Source: Cryptomeria japonica
Taxonomy: Eukaryota > Streptophyta > Pinopsida > Cupressales > Cupressaceae
Length of the DNA: 64,000 nucleotides
Direction of reading: 5' to 3'
Assembly: GCF_030272615.1 (NCBI RefSeq)
Contig: NC_081412.1
Location: 668,875,852 to 668,939,851, forward strand
In this document: positions 34,267 to 47,000 of the stretch, in pieces
Layout of the letters: the number at the start of each line of letters is the position of its first letter
Numbering within the stretch: the first letter of the stretch is position 1
Translations under genes and position numbers: made by a program
The notes under the pieces: generated by a model
Seen by the model: the letters and a program-made list of their open reading frames with translations, nothing else
Database searches by the model: none
Told to the model about the DNA's origin: nothing

Positions 34267-36890
34267 ATGGATCAAGGTTATTTTTTGTTTATTTTTGTTT
34301 TTCTTTTCCGTTTGTTCAATTTGTTTTACATTTTTAATTTAATTTCATTAATTTTGATTAGGTTTTTTCATTTTTTGTTTCAAAAACCAGATTCTTCTAA
34401 TCCAGAACAAGAACAACCAAATGCACCTCCTGAAAACCCACAAGAACAACCAAATGCACCTCTTGAAAACACACAAGAACAACCCCCAATTCCTCCTTTT
34501 GACCACACCCCTGAAACGCAGGAGCAATTAATTAATCAGTTAGGACAAAATACGTCTAAAATCAATAGACTGATTGTTAAATTGAAAACTTCTGAACTTG
34601 AGCATCATCAATCCCTCGCCACTAGCCTAGAAACATTAGCTAGTGGTGCCATAACTATTTCCACACAAATTACCAAATGGGGAAGCTTTAGGGATAGGTG
34701 TCGTCAATTCTATGCTGATGGGCTATCATACAATGGAGTAAAAAACAAAAATGTTACTAAACAACAAATATGTGCTCTTTTCGTTGATCCCAAAATTGGT
34801 CAGTCATTATCTCTTAATGCAAAGAGGTTTCCCATAGATTGGTGTACCAATGTGCAGATGAAGAATCTTTTTTGGCAGAGGTGGTGGATGGTCTTTGACG
34901 ATCCACCTCGTAATAATTATGAGGTGCCATTATATTTTTTGAGAAAAGTATATTGTGAGTTTGTGCTCAATGTGCGCCCAAACTATTTTGACATGAGAGA
35001 GTTCCATGGTAGAGGTGGTGACTCTGCCAAAGATAGACTTGGAGCCCATAGGCGATTACCCACGGAGAGTTGCCGCCCCCTAGCACCCAAACCCAATGTG
35101 CATCAGGTTGTCCCAGTAGAGCTGAAAGAGTTGATGGAGCTACAGACTCTTCAGGCGGCCACAACATTGACTGGTGCCATCATCCAGCATGGGATGTCAT
35201 TAGCACACCCTATTGTATTGGATGATGAGCCATTAGGTGGCGATAGAGAGCCCATCCAACATATGTGTATCGATTGCTCGAGGATATACTCGAGGATAGA
35301 TGATGCAACCGGTGCAGATGGATCCTCATCTCATCTGTGCATGATTTGCGGGAGTAGATGTCAGGCGCACACGATTGAGGATTTCGCGCTGACAGATGAG
35401 TTGATGGACATGGTGTTCGCCCATGAGCCACAAACACAGGTGTGTTGATTTGAATTCATAGCATTTTATTTATCAGTCACTTTAAATTTGTAATTACATA
35501 AATGAATTTTCATGTATACATTGATTTAAATTGAGACAAATAATATGCATTTCAGGATGCAGCAGCAGTATCCCATACTCCTCCCCCAGTTAATATAGTT
35601 GCAACTTCGATGCCTGAGGTATAAATTTTGTAACATACATTAAAAAAGAATAGTACACTTTGAATTCAAAAAAATACAAGATATACTATCTTTAATGCTT
35701 GGTCCAATTTTTGGTTTGTAGGTGTTGACAGGGGACGAAATGTCCCAGATTGATGACATCATGCTCTGAGCGATCGATTTTGGCCTACAAGGCTATACGG
35801 TATCATATTTTGTACAACCCTTTTTATGTATTGTTTTGATGGAATATGCAAGTCATTTCATTTTAGATTTTTAAAATTATGTTTAATTTATTATCTGTAC
35901 TAATATCTCATGTTAATTTTATTTTTTTAGGGTACCCCCTCCGCATCTAGGGCTCGTCCTAAGAAAAATAATTCCTCGAAGACGCCAAAACGTGTGAAGA
36001 AGGTAATTGAACACATTTTTAGTTGTATAATTGTTTGAAAATGTTGAAATCAAGTATTAGTTGGGGTATGTAGATTGATTGGTGTTTTTTTGTATATTTT
36101 ACATGTACAACGACCACTGAGCTATGTGCATTTGTTGAATGCACTCGATTCGCTCGTGGATCAAGAGAGGGCGGAGGTATGTATCTCTACTTTATTTTAT
36201 TGATTTCATGATTATATGCACGCGTACATGTGAACTTGTGATATATTATAATCTTATAATTTTTTCATACAGGATATATCCATACCTATTTCATCAATGA
36301 CGAACCCTCCTCCGTGCACTGGAGAAGCATCTTAGGATCCGGTACACTTTTGTTTGATATGTAAAATTAATTGTTTTTAACCTTCAATACTTATCATTAT
36401 ATTAATTGTATTTAATCTTTGAACATTTTTTGTATAGGTAATAGCGACCATTTCTACATCGATGGTGAGCCATCCTCAGTCCATTGGAGAAGCATCTCAG
36501 GCACAGGTACGTCATTGTTCTCTATATTATAGCTTTTAAATGTTTTTGATATATTTATGTTAGTACATTGTATTAATTGTACATTTAATCTACAATAGAC
36601 CCCTTCGCGGTACGACCATAACGTGGATCCATTTAAGTATGTCTTCAAGAAAACTCTTAAGAGTGACAAGGAGAGGAGAGCGAAGACATTAGGTCCTAGA
36701 GCAGCCGATGAGGTAATCTACATTTCAATTGAAAAGGAATTAAAGTTAAATGCATAGTTATGTTGTTAATTGTGAACTATTTTCTACAAAAGAATTCTAA
36801 CTTGGCTTTTGAATTGTGGTTTTGCAGCCATCTACAGAGTCGCGTACTGCATCGAAGAGGCTTGATTTTGATGATCCACCACAAGTTTAA
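34267..36890 (+). pseudogene. Multi-exon accessory gene of the giant transposon
   Basis: Proposed exons: 34267-34276, 34391-35439, 35556-35618, 35722-35799, 35931-36002, 36108-36176, 36273-36341, 36438-36506, 36599-36712, 36828-36890. All junctions but one have GT...AG; the acceptor before 36108 is damaged. From the second intron on every intron is phase 0. The large exon has a P/Q/N-rich start, a central W-rich region (KNLFWQRWWMVFDDPPRNNY) and a Cys-pair zinc-ribbon-like segment (CIDC...CMIC). A later exon is basic (KKNNSSKTPKRVKK), as for nuclear import. Exons of 69 nt at 36273 and 36438 are related and probably duplicated. In-frame stops at 35767 (TGA) and in the 36273 exon (TAG) suggest decay or alternative splicing. 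I do not recognise the family; a DNA-binding helper of transposition is an inference from its place. If translation stops at 35769 a protein of about 388 aa remains. Confidence 0.6.
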
Positions 36891-37021
36891 GATCATATAG
36901 TGTTAGGTTTGGTCATAGAATGACCAATACATGTAGATATATTCTACATTTTTATTGTATATCGATTTGGACATGGCATATGCCACATTTTTGTAATACT
37001 TGTATTGACTTGGCAGACATG

Positions 37022-37026
<5 letters not shown>

Positions 37027-37071
<45 letters not shown>
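37027..37071. repeat. (TA)n microsatellite
   Basis: About 45 bp of pure TA repeat downstream of the accessory gene. Confidence 0.95.
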
Positions 37072-37075
<4 letters not shown>

Positions 37076-37429
37076 ATTCGATCCAATAAATGTGTACTGA
37101 GTTCATTATTTTGTATTCGTTGTATTTTGTGGTTGTCCTTTTATAAATTAAAATGAATATTTGCATATGTAATCAACAATATGAATATAAACAACAAAAA
37201 TATATGATATAAAACATTACAATCGTGGAATATGATTTGATAAAATTTCTAAAATGTTGAATTAACCCTACAAAACTCCTTGTATTTAGTTCATTATTGT
37301 GTATTCGCTGTATTTGGTGGCTGCACTTTTATAAATTTAAATGAATATTTGCATATGTAATCAACAATATGAATATAAACAACAAAAATCGACAATATGA
37401 ATATAAACAACAATATGTGTTTGGTGCGA

Positions 37430-39015
37430 GAGCACCCTCACGCTCGCAATGGTCAAATTTTGTTCATCATGTGCACAAACCGACGTCGCGAGCGCGTCTG
37501 GGTGGGCAATTTTACGCTAGGCATGCCCCTATTGTGCATCCCAAAGCGTCAGAACGTCGAGAGTCATACCATACCGGTGCGATCTCTCAAGTGCCCCGAG
37601 TCCACAAAATTGTCAAAATTTGACGAACTGTTTCTTCAAATCCAGGACACATATGGTCGATCCGTTTGAACCCGTGGGGTCGCGTGAGGCTCCTCTACAA
37701 TGGCCTATCTCGGTTTTCGACGATTCAGAGCCATTTTCAATTGGTAGCATTTTTTCACCAGTTGCAAAAACCGTTAGTTGCATGCAGTGAAAAGTTGCAA
37801 GATTGGCTAGAATTGATTCAGTTCGTCGTGTGCACAAACCGACGTCGCGAGCGGGTCCGGGTGGGCACGTTTACACTAGGCATGCCCTATTCGTGCATCC
37901 CAAAGTGCCAGAAAGTCGAGATTCATACCATATCGATGCGATCTCTCAAGTGCCCCGAGTCCAAAAAATTGTCAAAATTTGACGGATTGTTTCTTCAAAT
38001 CCATAACACATATGGTCGATCCGTTTGAACCCATGGGGTCGCATGAGGCTCCTCTACAATGGCATGTCTTGGTTTTTGATGAGTCAGAGCCATTTTCAAT
38101 TGGTAGTATTTTTTCGCTTGCTGCAAAAACCGTTAGTTGCATGCAATGCAAAGTTGCCAGATTGGCTAGAATTGATTTGGTTCGTCGTGTGCACATATCG
38201 ACATCACGAGTGTGTCTGGGTGGGCATGTTTACGCTAGGCATGCCCCTGTCGTGCATCCCAAAGCACCGAAACGTCGAGAGTCATACCATACTGGTGCGA
38301 TCTCTCAAGTGTTTTGAGTCCAAAAAAATGTCAAAATTTGATGGACTGTTTCTTCAAATCCAGGACACATATGGTAGATCCGTTTGAACCCATGGGGTCG
38401 CATGAGGCTCCTCTACAATGTCTTGTCTCGGTTTTTGATGAGTCGAAGCCATTTTCAATTGGTAGCATTTTTTTGCTTGCTGTAAAAATCGTCAGTTGCA
38501 TGCAATGCAAAGTTGCCAGATTGGCTAGAGTTGATTTGGTTCATCATGTGCACATATCGACATCACGAGCGTGTCCGGGTGGGAACGTTTACGCTAGGCA
38601 TGCCCTTGTCGTGCATCCCAAAGCACCGAAACGTCGAGAATCATACCATACCGGTGCAATCTCTCAAGTGCCCTGAGTCCAAAAAATTGTCAAAATTTGA
38701 TGGACTGTCTCTTCAAATCCAGGACACATATGGTAGATTCATTTTAACCTGTGGGGTCGCATGAGGCTCCTCTACAATGCCTTGTCTTGGTTTTTGACGA
38801 GTCAGAGCCATTTTCAATTGGTAGCATTTTTTCGCTTGCTGCAAAAATCGTCAGTTGCATGCAATGCAAAGTTGCCAGATTGGCTAGAATTGATTGGTTT
38901 GTCGTGTGCACGAACCGATGTCGCGAGCATGTCCGGGTGGGCATGTTTACGCTAGGCATGCCCCTGTCGTGCATCCCAAGGCGTCAAAACGTCGAGAGTC
39001 ATACCGTACCGACGC
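37430..39015. repeat. Tandem ~359-bp repeat, about 4.4 copies
   Basis: The anchor ...tgtgcac(a)...cgacgtcgcgagcg recurs at about 37470, 37830, 38188, 38547 and 38906. The units are much richer in G+C and CpG than the flanks and differ from one another by scattered C-to-T type changes. Frames of up to 120 codons run through each unit but they repeat with it and have no known similarity, so I do not call genes. Confidence 0.88.
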
Positions 39016-39655
39016 AATGTAGAAGTTGCTTGACAACTTTTTTGACAATTGTTTTGACAACAATGACAATTTTTGCTCAAATTGTATCTAGTCTCAATCT
39101 ATGACCCCTATGACTCGATAATGACTCAAATAATTCTCCATGATTATACAAGAATCAAGAATGCTCATGATTGACTAGGGACACATCACATATACTCAAA
39201 ACATACTCACAAAACATTGACACACAAAATAGTCACAAAACATTGTCACATATTATTCAAAAATTTGCCTCTAAATATGGTCAAATCAGCTCTTGGTTAT
39301 TTGATTATACAAAAAAATGTCTTACAAATCATCTCATGGGCTTTTATACAAAATTTGACATTACAATATGTTCAATTCAACTCATTGCCATTTTAATATA
39401 CAAATCATCTCATGGACTTTTATACAAAATTTGGCATTACAATATGTGCGATTCAACTCATCGCCATTTTAATATACAAAATTTGGCATGTACATATGCA
39501 CAAATCAGCTCATTGCCATTTAAATATACCAAATTACGCCCCTAAACATGTAAAAATCAGCCCATGGGCATTTATATATACAAAAAATAAATATAGAACA
39601 ATTCGTCGACGATTTATACAAAATTCTCAAAATCATTCTACTCTGAACCGTAGAA
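39016..39655. repeat. Spacer with ~76-bp tandem units (39325-39540)
   Basis: Two full and one partial copy of a ~76-bp unit (aaatcatctcatgg...cattttaatatac). No gene seen; this is downstream of the transposase. Confidence 0.6.
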
Positions 39656-40034
39656 TCAATCAAGTGAGCCTTCAGGATTGACCCATATTGTGTCAAGTAT
39701 TGCCTCGTGGTCAGATTCACGAACTTTCCATAAAATCTTGTTATGAAGTCTACCACGATACTTCATCAAATGAATATTTGTTGCAAGAACAAGGTTAGAG
39801 AAATGAAGAATATGTTTGTGTGTTTCAAAGTCCTCAAACAACCAAACATCAAAATTCTTGATAAGGTATCTCTGAAGCCATGTTCCTGTCATGACAACAG
39901 ACCCTATTGGGTACTCAATACCCTCTCAGTCAATGATTATGGTTGTCAATTTTCTTTTAGGCTCAACACAACGACACAAATAGTAATATGTTCCTTCTTC
40001 ATTGTTCTCTTCTACAACAATTGCATACACATGA
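39656..40034 (-). pseudogene. Transposase gene, C-terminal exon
   Basis: On the minus strand, after a possible acceptor (...aatgcaag, ending 40035), a good frame runs to TGA at 39656-39658 with one in-frame TGA at 39926-39928. It encodes an acidic beginning (VEENNEEGTYYYLCRCVEPK) and a region beginning GSVVMTGTWLQRYL that ends NPEGSLD. Its position behind the transposase main exon and coherent amino-acid composition suggest it is the last exon, but the phase does not match the donor at 40137 by one base, so a small indel or another boundary must be assumed. Confidence 0.5.
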
Positions 40035-40136
40035 CTTGCATTTTATAAAGTGTTAATTAATACCAAAAATAAAGTATGATGTACAACAAAATGAACCAAA
40101 AACAATACTTGCAAAAAAATTATCTCAAAAAATCAC

Positions 40137-42132
40137 CTGAATCCACTAGGTCGGATACATGGTCAAAATCCACTGATGTCTCCATCTGGCTCAATTGTGG
40201 TTCTTTGGGAATTTGATATGAATCAATGGGAACCAATGGTCTACAAGATCATTTGTCAACCCACTCTTGTGATTCACATTCTTCCCACAAACAATACATG
40301 CATGAAGAGCAAAAACATACCATCTGTCTCGTATAAATTACCAGTGAACTTGAATTTGAACTCATAAATGAGTGCATGTCATTCGATCCTGCAACTGTAC
40401 AACAATCTAGATAGTTTTTAATGTTAGATTTAGTGATCAACCAAAAATATCTACGAACCATTGACGTACCTAGATTATTTGGACCCATCATAGACGTACA
40501 CCATCGCACAATTGTTTCTGCATCTATCAACTCCACACCACCTTTGTACTTCAATTCTTCCCTAGCTAGGGCTCTTTTCACACATGCTCTTGCACCATCG
40601 TGCTCTCCCTTACCATGTCCAGCCTCAGTGAAATTCCAAAAATGTTGTACAGCGCTTGTCATATGCATCCTTGTCAACCAATAAAACATCCTTGCATTCT
40701 TGAATTGTGCGGTGCAATTATCTGACCATATTAAGTGTTAGTTGTATCGTATGTTCCTTTCCCTTAAACTATCATAGAAAACTTTAAAGCATCCTTGTAC
40801 AAACTCTGATGAATGAGTACGATAATCACTTATGTAGAAGTGATACTCTCTTACAACCTTTCTATCCTCCTTCGTGCTATCATCTGCATGCATGAATGCT
40901 ATGTGTACAAAAATAGAAACTTGTGTAGAGTGATAATACATGGATTGCACTTCATTTTGAGGTTGTAGTGTATAATTTTTAGCGAAATCAACGATAGAGA
41001 CAATGGTGCCAAGAGGAAATGTGTCCTTACATAACTTGAATTGCTCATCTAACCATCGAGCTCTATGTGTATTCATTATGTACTCATAAACTAGTTTCTC
41101 TTGAAACATTTTCATAAATTGAGCTACACATATATCATTTTTCACTAGCTCACATCTCTTCAAATATATTCCATCTTTAACTCCATATGTGACTGTCTTG
41201 TATTTTCTGAAAGAAACTAGTTTTGTACCAATTTCATGTGTGCTCTCCAAATGTATGCATCTTGGTAAACATTGCAAACCACCACATATAGCACAAGAAC
41301 CTTCCAAACAAGGCATCTTATAATAAATGTAACCATCATGTCTATTACATAGCACACTTGAAATAAATTCTCTTACCGACTTAGGAGGTGCTTGTATATT
41401 ACATTCCTGCAAAACATCGTTAGTGTGCAAAGTAGAACAAATATGACGAAAAATATCATAATGCATAGAAAATTCAATATGCATCCCACAACAACACGTG
41501 GTGCATACATGATTAATATTAATATAAAAAGGTTTTGCCATTTCAAAAAATCTTTGAGAAATTCTTATTTGAGGAAACTTTTGAAGGAATCTTTCATAAA
41601 ATTTAGTTTGAGTCATATCCAAATAGTGTTTGGCATGTGGCTCACGATTTGTAGACCCAATTCGCCTTCTAACAACATCTCTTTGGTTGCGCGAAACTCT
41701 TGTGTTGTCATGCCAAAAATTTTCAATTAATGTTTTTAGTGCATCAACAACAACCTTGTCTTTGCGTGGTAGACTACCCGAGAATGCCCAGAGAGAATTA
41801 TTGTTAGGTTCCTCTATTTTTTCCCACCTCTTTAATGCTTTACTTAATGTTGTTCTACTAATGTTTAATGACTTACTTGTTTTGCTTATCAAACGATCTT
41901 TTTTTATTTTCTTGCTCATTATGGTTGATGTAATGACATGTCGAGTAGCATTACAATTTTTAGTACGTGATTTTGAACCAATAGCTTGATATGCATCAAA
42001 TAGATTTCGCACAATAGTTCTTTCACTGTTACTTTCAGATGATCTTAGGCCTAGAATATTCATCGTCTCTCTAAAATTCAAATTTTTAATCATTTGAACA
42101 ATTAATTGACATCTTGCGGTTTGATTTAAGTT
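40137..42132 (-). pseudogene. DDE-like transposase, main exon
   Basis: A single frame runs from the insertion junction at 42132 to a donor (TCAG/GTGATT at 40137/40136), interrupted only by TAA at 40738-40740 and TGA at 40249-40251. The segment has an N-terminal helical DNA-binding-like region (SKTSKSLNISRTTLSKALKR), a Cys/His-rich middle (NHVCTTCCCGMH; CAICGGLQCLPRC), and three conserved acidic blocks: SIVDFAKNY, then WSDNC (just after the TAA), then GHGKGEHDGARACVKR. I read these as the D-D-E triad of an RNase H-fold transposase; similar HGKG...DG proteins occur widely in eukaryotic transposons. Superfamily not assigned. It would act on the GGGGTA termini and the GCGTACGC sites. Confidence 0.7.
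42116..42132. repeat. 17-bp target-site duplication, left copy
   Basis: gcggtttgatttaagtt, repeated exactly at 51399-51415; it brackets the insertion that splits the transposase gene. Confidence 0.9.
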
Positions 42133-42312
42133 TTTGATTAAGGTAAAAATAGGTTTTGAAGGGACCCCGAAACCCTTTACAAAAGGAACTTAAAAGAAAT
42201 AGCGTTTAAGAAACCAAAAGGAACAAACCAACGAAAAGCAAGAAAAAACCCAAAGAAAACCAGATAAAGCCTCAAAAAGCCAACAAAAACCAGCCAGACC
42301 CGAGAGAAGAAA

Positions 42313-42638
42313 CTAATTGATATTTTTTAGGGCATTAGCTAGGGTATTTCTAATCCCATACAAGTCTTTGATATTTTCCCTAAGATTAGGGATATCCTTA
42401 GCAGAAGCAGCCATAGCTTTCTTGACACTTGCCCTGGTCCTCTTTGCAGCACCACCTGGAGTAGCTTCCCCACTGCCAATCTCGATAGTTTCTTCATCCA
42501 TGTCAAGGTCCACCATCGGTTTAGGAGAGCTGGAATTATCGAGGACCTTAGCAATATCCTCAAGGTTTTTAGTGACAGCTGACAGGATATTTGGGATAAT
42601 GCCCAGCAAATTTTTTATCACTGCATTCCCTTCTTCTA
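42313..42638 (-). pseudogene. Retroposed ORF, C-terminal part
   Basis: Minus-strand frame ending at the TAG at 42313. It encodes a helical segment (NAVIKNLLGIIPNILSAV), an acidic linker (PMVDLDMDEETIEIGSGE), and a basic end (KRTRASVKKAMAASAKDIP). The ATG at 42669 lies inside the nested transposon and is not the real start. The frame joins in phase to 50656-51398 when the nested element and one target-duplication copy are ignored. Function unknown. Confidence 0.6.
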
Positions 42639-42688
42639 GCAAGGTATGTGCACCAAGTTGTGGTACCAAAAGGGGGTCTTAAGATGCC

Positions 42689-43439
42689 ACTTTTTTTTTT
42701 TTTTTTCTGAAATCATCAAAGTCTGAACTTCAACGACAAATTGAAGATAGTTACACTCCAAATTTGAAGATGAAACAAGAACAAGAGTCAGAGTGCTTCG
42801 AGTCTACTTTCTAAACTACTAATTTTTTTTGAAAATGGTGGAGATTAAGGGCTTCAAAAAGGGGGGCCACAAAAAGTGGTCCTGTTTTTATGCAAAAAAC
42901 ATAACATAGCGTTTGTTGTGCCCCCCCTAAAATGTTAACTTTTTTTTTGAATTTTTAAAATCGCTTCGGTGAGAAATTAGCTAACACCTTGTAGTTTATG
43001 CCAGATTTTTCAGCTTATTTTTTAATGAGTATATGATTTTTTACTAATTTTCGAAGTGGACACATCCTGAAAAATAAAAAATTGAGCGTGCTCCCCCCTA
43101 AAATCATTGAACACTAATCAAAAATCAAAACTTTTTCTTTTTAAATTGTGTAGAATGGAGTCTAGTTTCTAAAAATGTAAGTTTTTTCAAAATCTGATGA
43201 ACGTGTAAAAATCTATACCCAAAATAGTGCATGTTGGTTTTTGACAAAAAACAGACACACTAACAAAAGAAATTATAGATGAAAGACTTAACGAAATCAA
43301 AATTTGAAATAAATTACGTTGTTAGATAGCTAAGAGGGAGCTCAAGTTTACCACAATATTTTTTTTAACTTCATTGAAACACATGCAAACCTGACGGAGA
43401 GCATGACCAAAAATATGTCAAAATTTTCAATGTTCTGAT
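42689..43439. other. Left subterminal region of inner transposon, no gene
   Basis: A T-tract (42689-42706) and then sequence alignable by eye to 55170-55470 on the opposite strand (for example ctactttctaaactactaat against ctagtttccaaactactaaa). No coding sequence. Confidence 0.6.
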
Positions 43440-43539
43440 AAAAACACGTCTCTAGCCTGAAATGGTCGTCCAAACGTTTGGGTTGGATGCCCAAGGCAAA
43501 TCCAACACATAGGTTTGGTGTTTCCCAAAACGGGCCATT

Positions 43540-43885
43540 TGGCGCATGCCAAATTTGGCGCTCGCCCTATTTGGTGTGCGCCAAATGTGATGAATGGATT
43601 TTTCTATTTGGCGCACGCCAAATGGAAAAATCCATTCATCACATTTGGCGCACGCCAAATAGGGAGAGTGCCAAATGTATACATAGAAACCCCCATCTCG
43701 TAGTTCCATCTCTCTCTATGAACTAGATCTCATATTCTCTCTCTCCCCTCACGCCAAATGGAAAAATCCATTCATCACATTTGGCGCACGCCAAATAGGG
43801 AGAGCGCCAAATGTATACATAGAAACCCCCATCTCGTAGTTCCATCTCTCTCTATGAACTAGATCTCATATTCTCTCTCTCCCCT
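43540..43885. repeat. TTTGGCGC palindromes and a ~135-bp tandem duplication
   Basis: 43575-43650 is a long near-perfect palindrome centred on tttggcgcacgccaaa, with arms ccaaatgtgatgaatggatt. A unit containing the right arm plus a cccccatctcgtagttccat segment is then repeated (about 43614-43748 and 43749-43885). A related palindrome (ttggctagcgcca...) lies at the other end of the element, 50348-50384. Confidence 0.85.
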
Positions 43886-44074
43886 TGCCTCTTCTCGAGC
43901 TCTTCATTCTTATAGATACATACTCTTCTTTGTCCCTCCCCTCTCTAGCTCTCACAATTCCCTTATTCTCCTATCCCTCGAGCTATCTCCCTCTTCATCC
44001 TTACACCCATCTAATTCCCTCTCTCACCTCTTTCCCTATGTTTCTTCCTCAGTCCCTCCTCTCTCTAGGTCCTA
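43886..44074. repeat. CT-rich stretch
   Basis: Pyrimidine-rich low-complexity DNA between the palindromes and the satellite. The outer element has a much longer purine/pyrimidine tract beside its own satellite block. Confidence 0.6.
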
Positions 44075-47000
44075 AGGGGTCATAGGACACCATATGACCC
44101 CTAATGACACCTAAGGGGTCATATGGTGTCCTAAGGGGTCATAAGACACCATATGACCTCTTAGGTTACCATAGGACCCATAACGACACCATATTCTATC
44201 CTAAGTGGTCATAGGACACCATATGACCCCTTAGGACACCATACAACCCATAACAACACCATATGATGTCTTAATGGGTCATATGACACCATATGACCCC
44301 TTAGGTGTCGTTACGGGTCATATTGTGTCCTAAGGGGTTATATGGTGTCCTATGACCCCTTAGGAGACCATATGACCCCTTAGTACACCATATGGTGTCA
44401 TTATGGTTCGTATGGTGTCCTATGACCCCTTAGGACACCATATGAGCCCCTAGTACACCATATGAGGTCAGTATGGTCTTATCGTGTACGATGATCCCTT
44501 AGGACACCATATGACCCATTAGGACACCATACGACCCATAATGACAACATAAGGTGTCCTAAGGGGTCATATGGTGTCTTAAGGGGTCATAACACACCAT
44601 ATGACTTGGTAAGACACAATATGATCCCTAACGACACCTAAGGGGTCATATGGTGTCTTATGACCCCATAGGACACCATATGACCCCTTAGGACACCATA
44701 CGACCCATAACAACACCATATTGTGTCCTAAGGGGTCATATGGTGTCCTAAGTATTCATAGGACACCATATGACCCCTTACGACACCATAAAACACATAA
44801 CGACACCATATTGTGTCTTAATGGGTCATATGGTGTCTTAAGGGGTCATAGGACACTAGATGACCCCTTAGGACACCATGTGACCCCTTAGAACATTATA
44901 TAGTGTTGTTATGGGTCATATGATGTCCTAAGGGCTCATATGGTATCCTAACGGGTTATATAATGTCCTATGACCCCTTAGGATACCACATAACCCCTTA
45001 CATGTTGTTAGGGTTCACATTGTGTCTGAAGGGGTCATATGGTGTCCTATGACCCTTTAGCACACTATATCACCCCTTAGGACACCATATGGTGTCATTA
45101 TGGGTCGTATGGTGTCCTAAGTGGTCATTAGGTGTCTTATGATCCCATAGGACACCATATGACCAATAATGACAACATAAGGTGTCCTAAGGGGTCATAT
45201 TGTGTCTTAAGGGGTCATATGGTGTCATATGACCCCTTAGGACACCATATGACCCACAACGACACCATATTGTGTCCTAAGGGGTCATATGGTGTCCTAA
45301 GGGGTCATAGGACACCATATGACCCCTTATGATAATATGCGACCCCTTAGAACACCATATAGTGTCGTTATGGGTCATATGGTGTCCTAAGGGGTCATAT
45401 GGTGTCCTAACGGGTCATATAGTGTCCTATGACCCCTTAGGATACCATATAACCCCTTATGTGTCTCTAGGGTTCACATTGTGTCCTAAGGGATCATATG
45501 GTGTCCCATGACCCCTTAGGACACTATATGACCCCTTAGAATACCATATGGTGTCATTATGTGGCGTATGGTGTCCTAAGGGGTCATAACACACCATATG
45601 ACCCAATAAGACAAAATATGATCCGTAACGACACCTAAGGGGTCATATGGTGTCCTATGGCCCCATAGGACACCATATGACCCCTTAGGACACCATACGA
45701 CCCATAACGACACCATATTGTGTCATAAGGGGTCATATGGTGTCCTAAGGGGTCATAGAATACTATATGACCCCTTGCGACATGATGCGACCCATAACGA
45801 CACCATATTGTGTCCTAAGTGGTCATATGGTGTCCCAAGGGGTCCTAGGACACCAAATGATCCCTTAGGACACCATGTGACCCCTTAGAACACCATATAG
45901 TGTCATTATGGGTCATATGGTGTCCTAAGGGGTCATATAGTGTCCTATGACCCCTTAGTACACCATATAACTCCTTACATATCGTTAGGGTTCACATTGT
46001 GTCCTAAGGGGTCATATGGTGTCCTATGACCCCTTAAGACACTATATGACCCCTTAGGACACCATATGGTGTCATTATGGGTCGTATGGTGTCCTAAGGG
46101 GTCATATGGTGTCTTAAGGGGTCATAACACACCATATGACCCATAAAGACACAATATGATCCGTAACGACACCTAAGGGGTCATATGGTGTCCTATGGCC
46201 CCATAAGACACCATATGACCCCTTAGCACACCATACGACCCATAATGACACCATATTGGGTCCTAAGGGGTCATAGAACACCATATGACCCCTTAGGACA
46301 CCATACGACCCATAACAACACCATATTGTGTCCTAAGGGGTCATAGGATACCATATGACCCCCTACGACACCATGTGACCCCTTAGAACACCATATAATG
46401 TTGTTATCGGTCATATAGTGTCCTAAGGGGTCATATGGTGTCCTAACGGGTCATATAGTGTCCTATGATCCCTTAGGATACCATATAACCCCTTGCGTGT
46501 CGTTAGGGTTCCCATTGTGTCCTAGGGGGTTATATGGTGTCCTATGACCCCTTAGAACACCATATGGTGTCATTATGGGTCATATGGTGTCCTAAGAGGT
46601 CATATGATGTCTTAAGGGGTAATAACACACCATATGACTTGTTAAGACACAATATGATCCGTAATGACACCATATGACCCCTTAGGACACCATATGACCC
46701 CTTAAGACACCATATGACCCATAACGACACCATATTGTGTCCTAAAGGGTCATATGGTGTCCTAAGGAGTCATATGGTGTCCTAAGGAGTCATATGGTGT
46801 CCTAATGGGTCATATAGTGTCCTATGACCCCTTAGGATACCATTTAACCCCTTACGTGTCGTTAGGGTTCATATTGTGTCCTAAGGGGTCATATGGTCTC
46901 TTAAGGGGTCATATGGTGTCCTATGGCCCCATAGGACACCATATGACCCCTTAGCACACCATACGACCGATAACGAAACCATATTGTGTCATAAGGGGTC

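Noticed and set aside
37369-39104. Overlapping 80-120-codon frames
   Set aside because: They recur with the 359-bp tandem unit in two frames and show no known domain.
41392-41989. Plus-strand 112- and 119-codon frames
   Set aside because: Antisense shadows of the transposase main exon.
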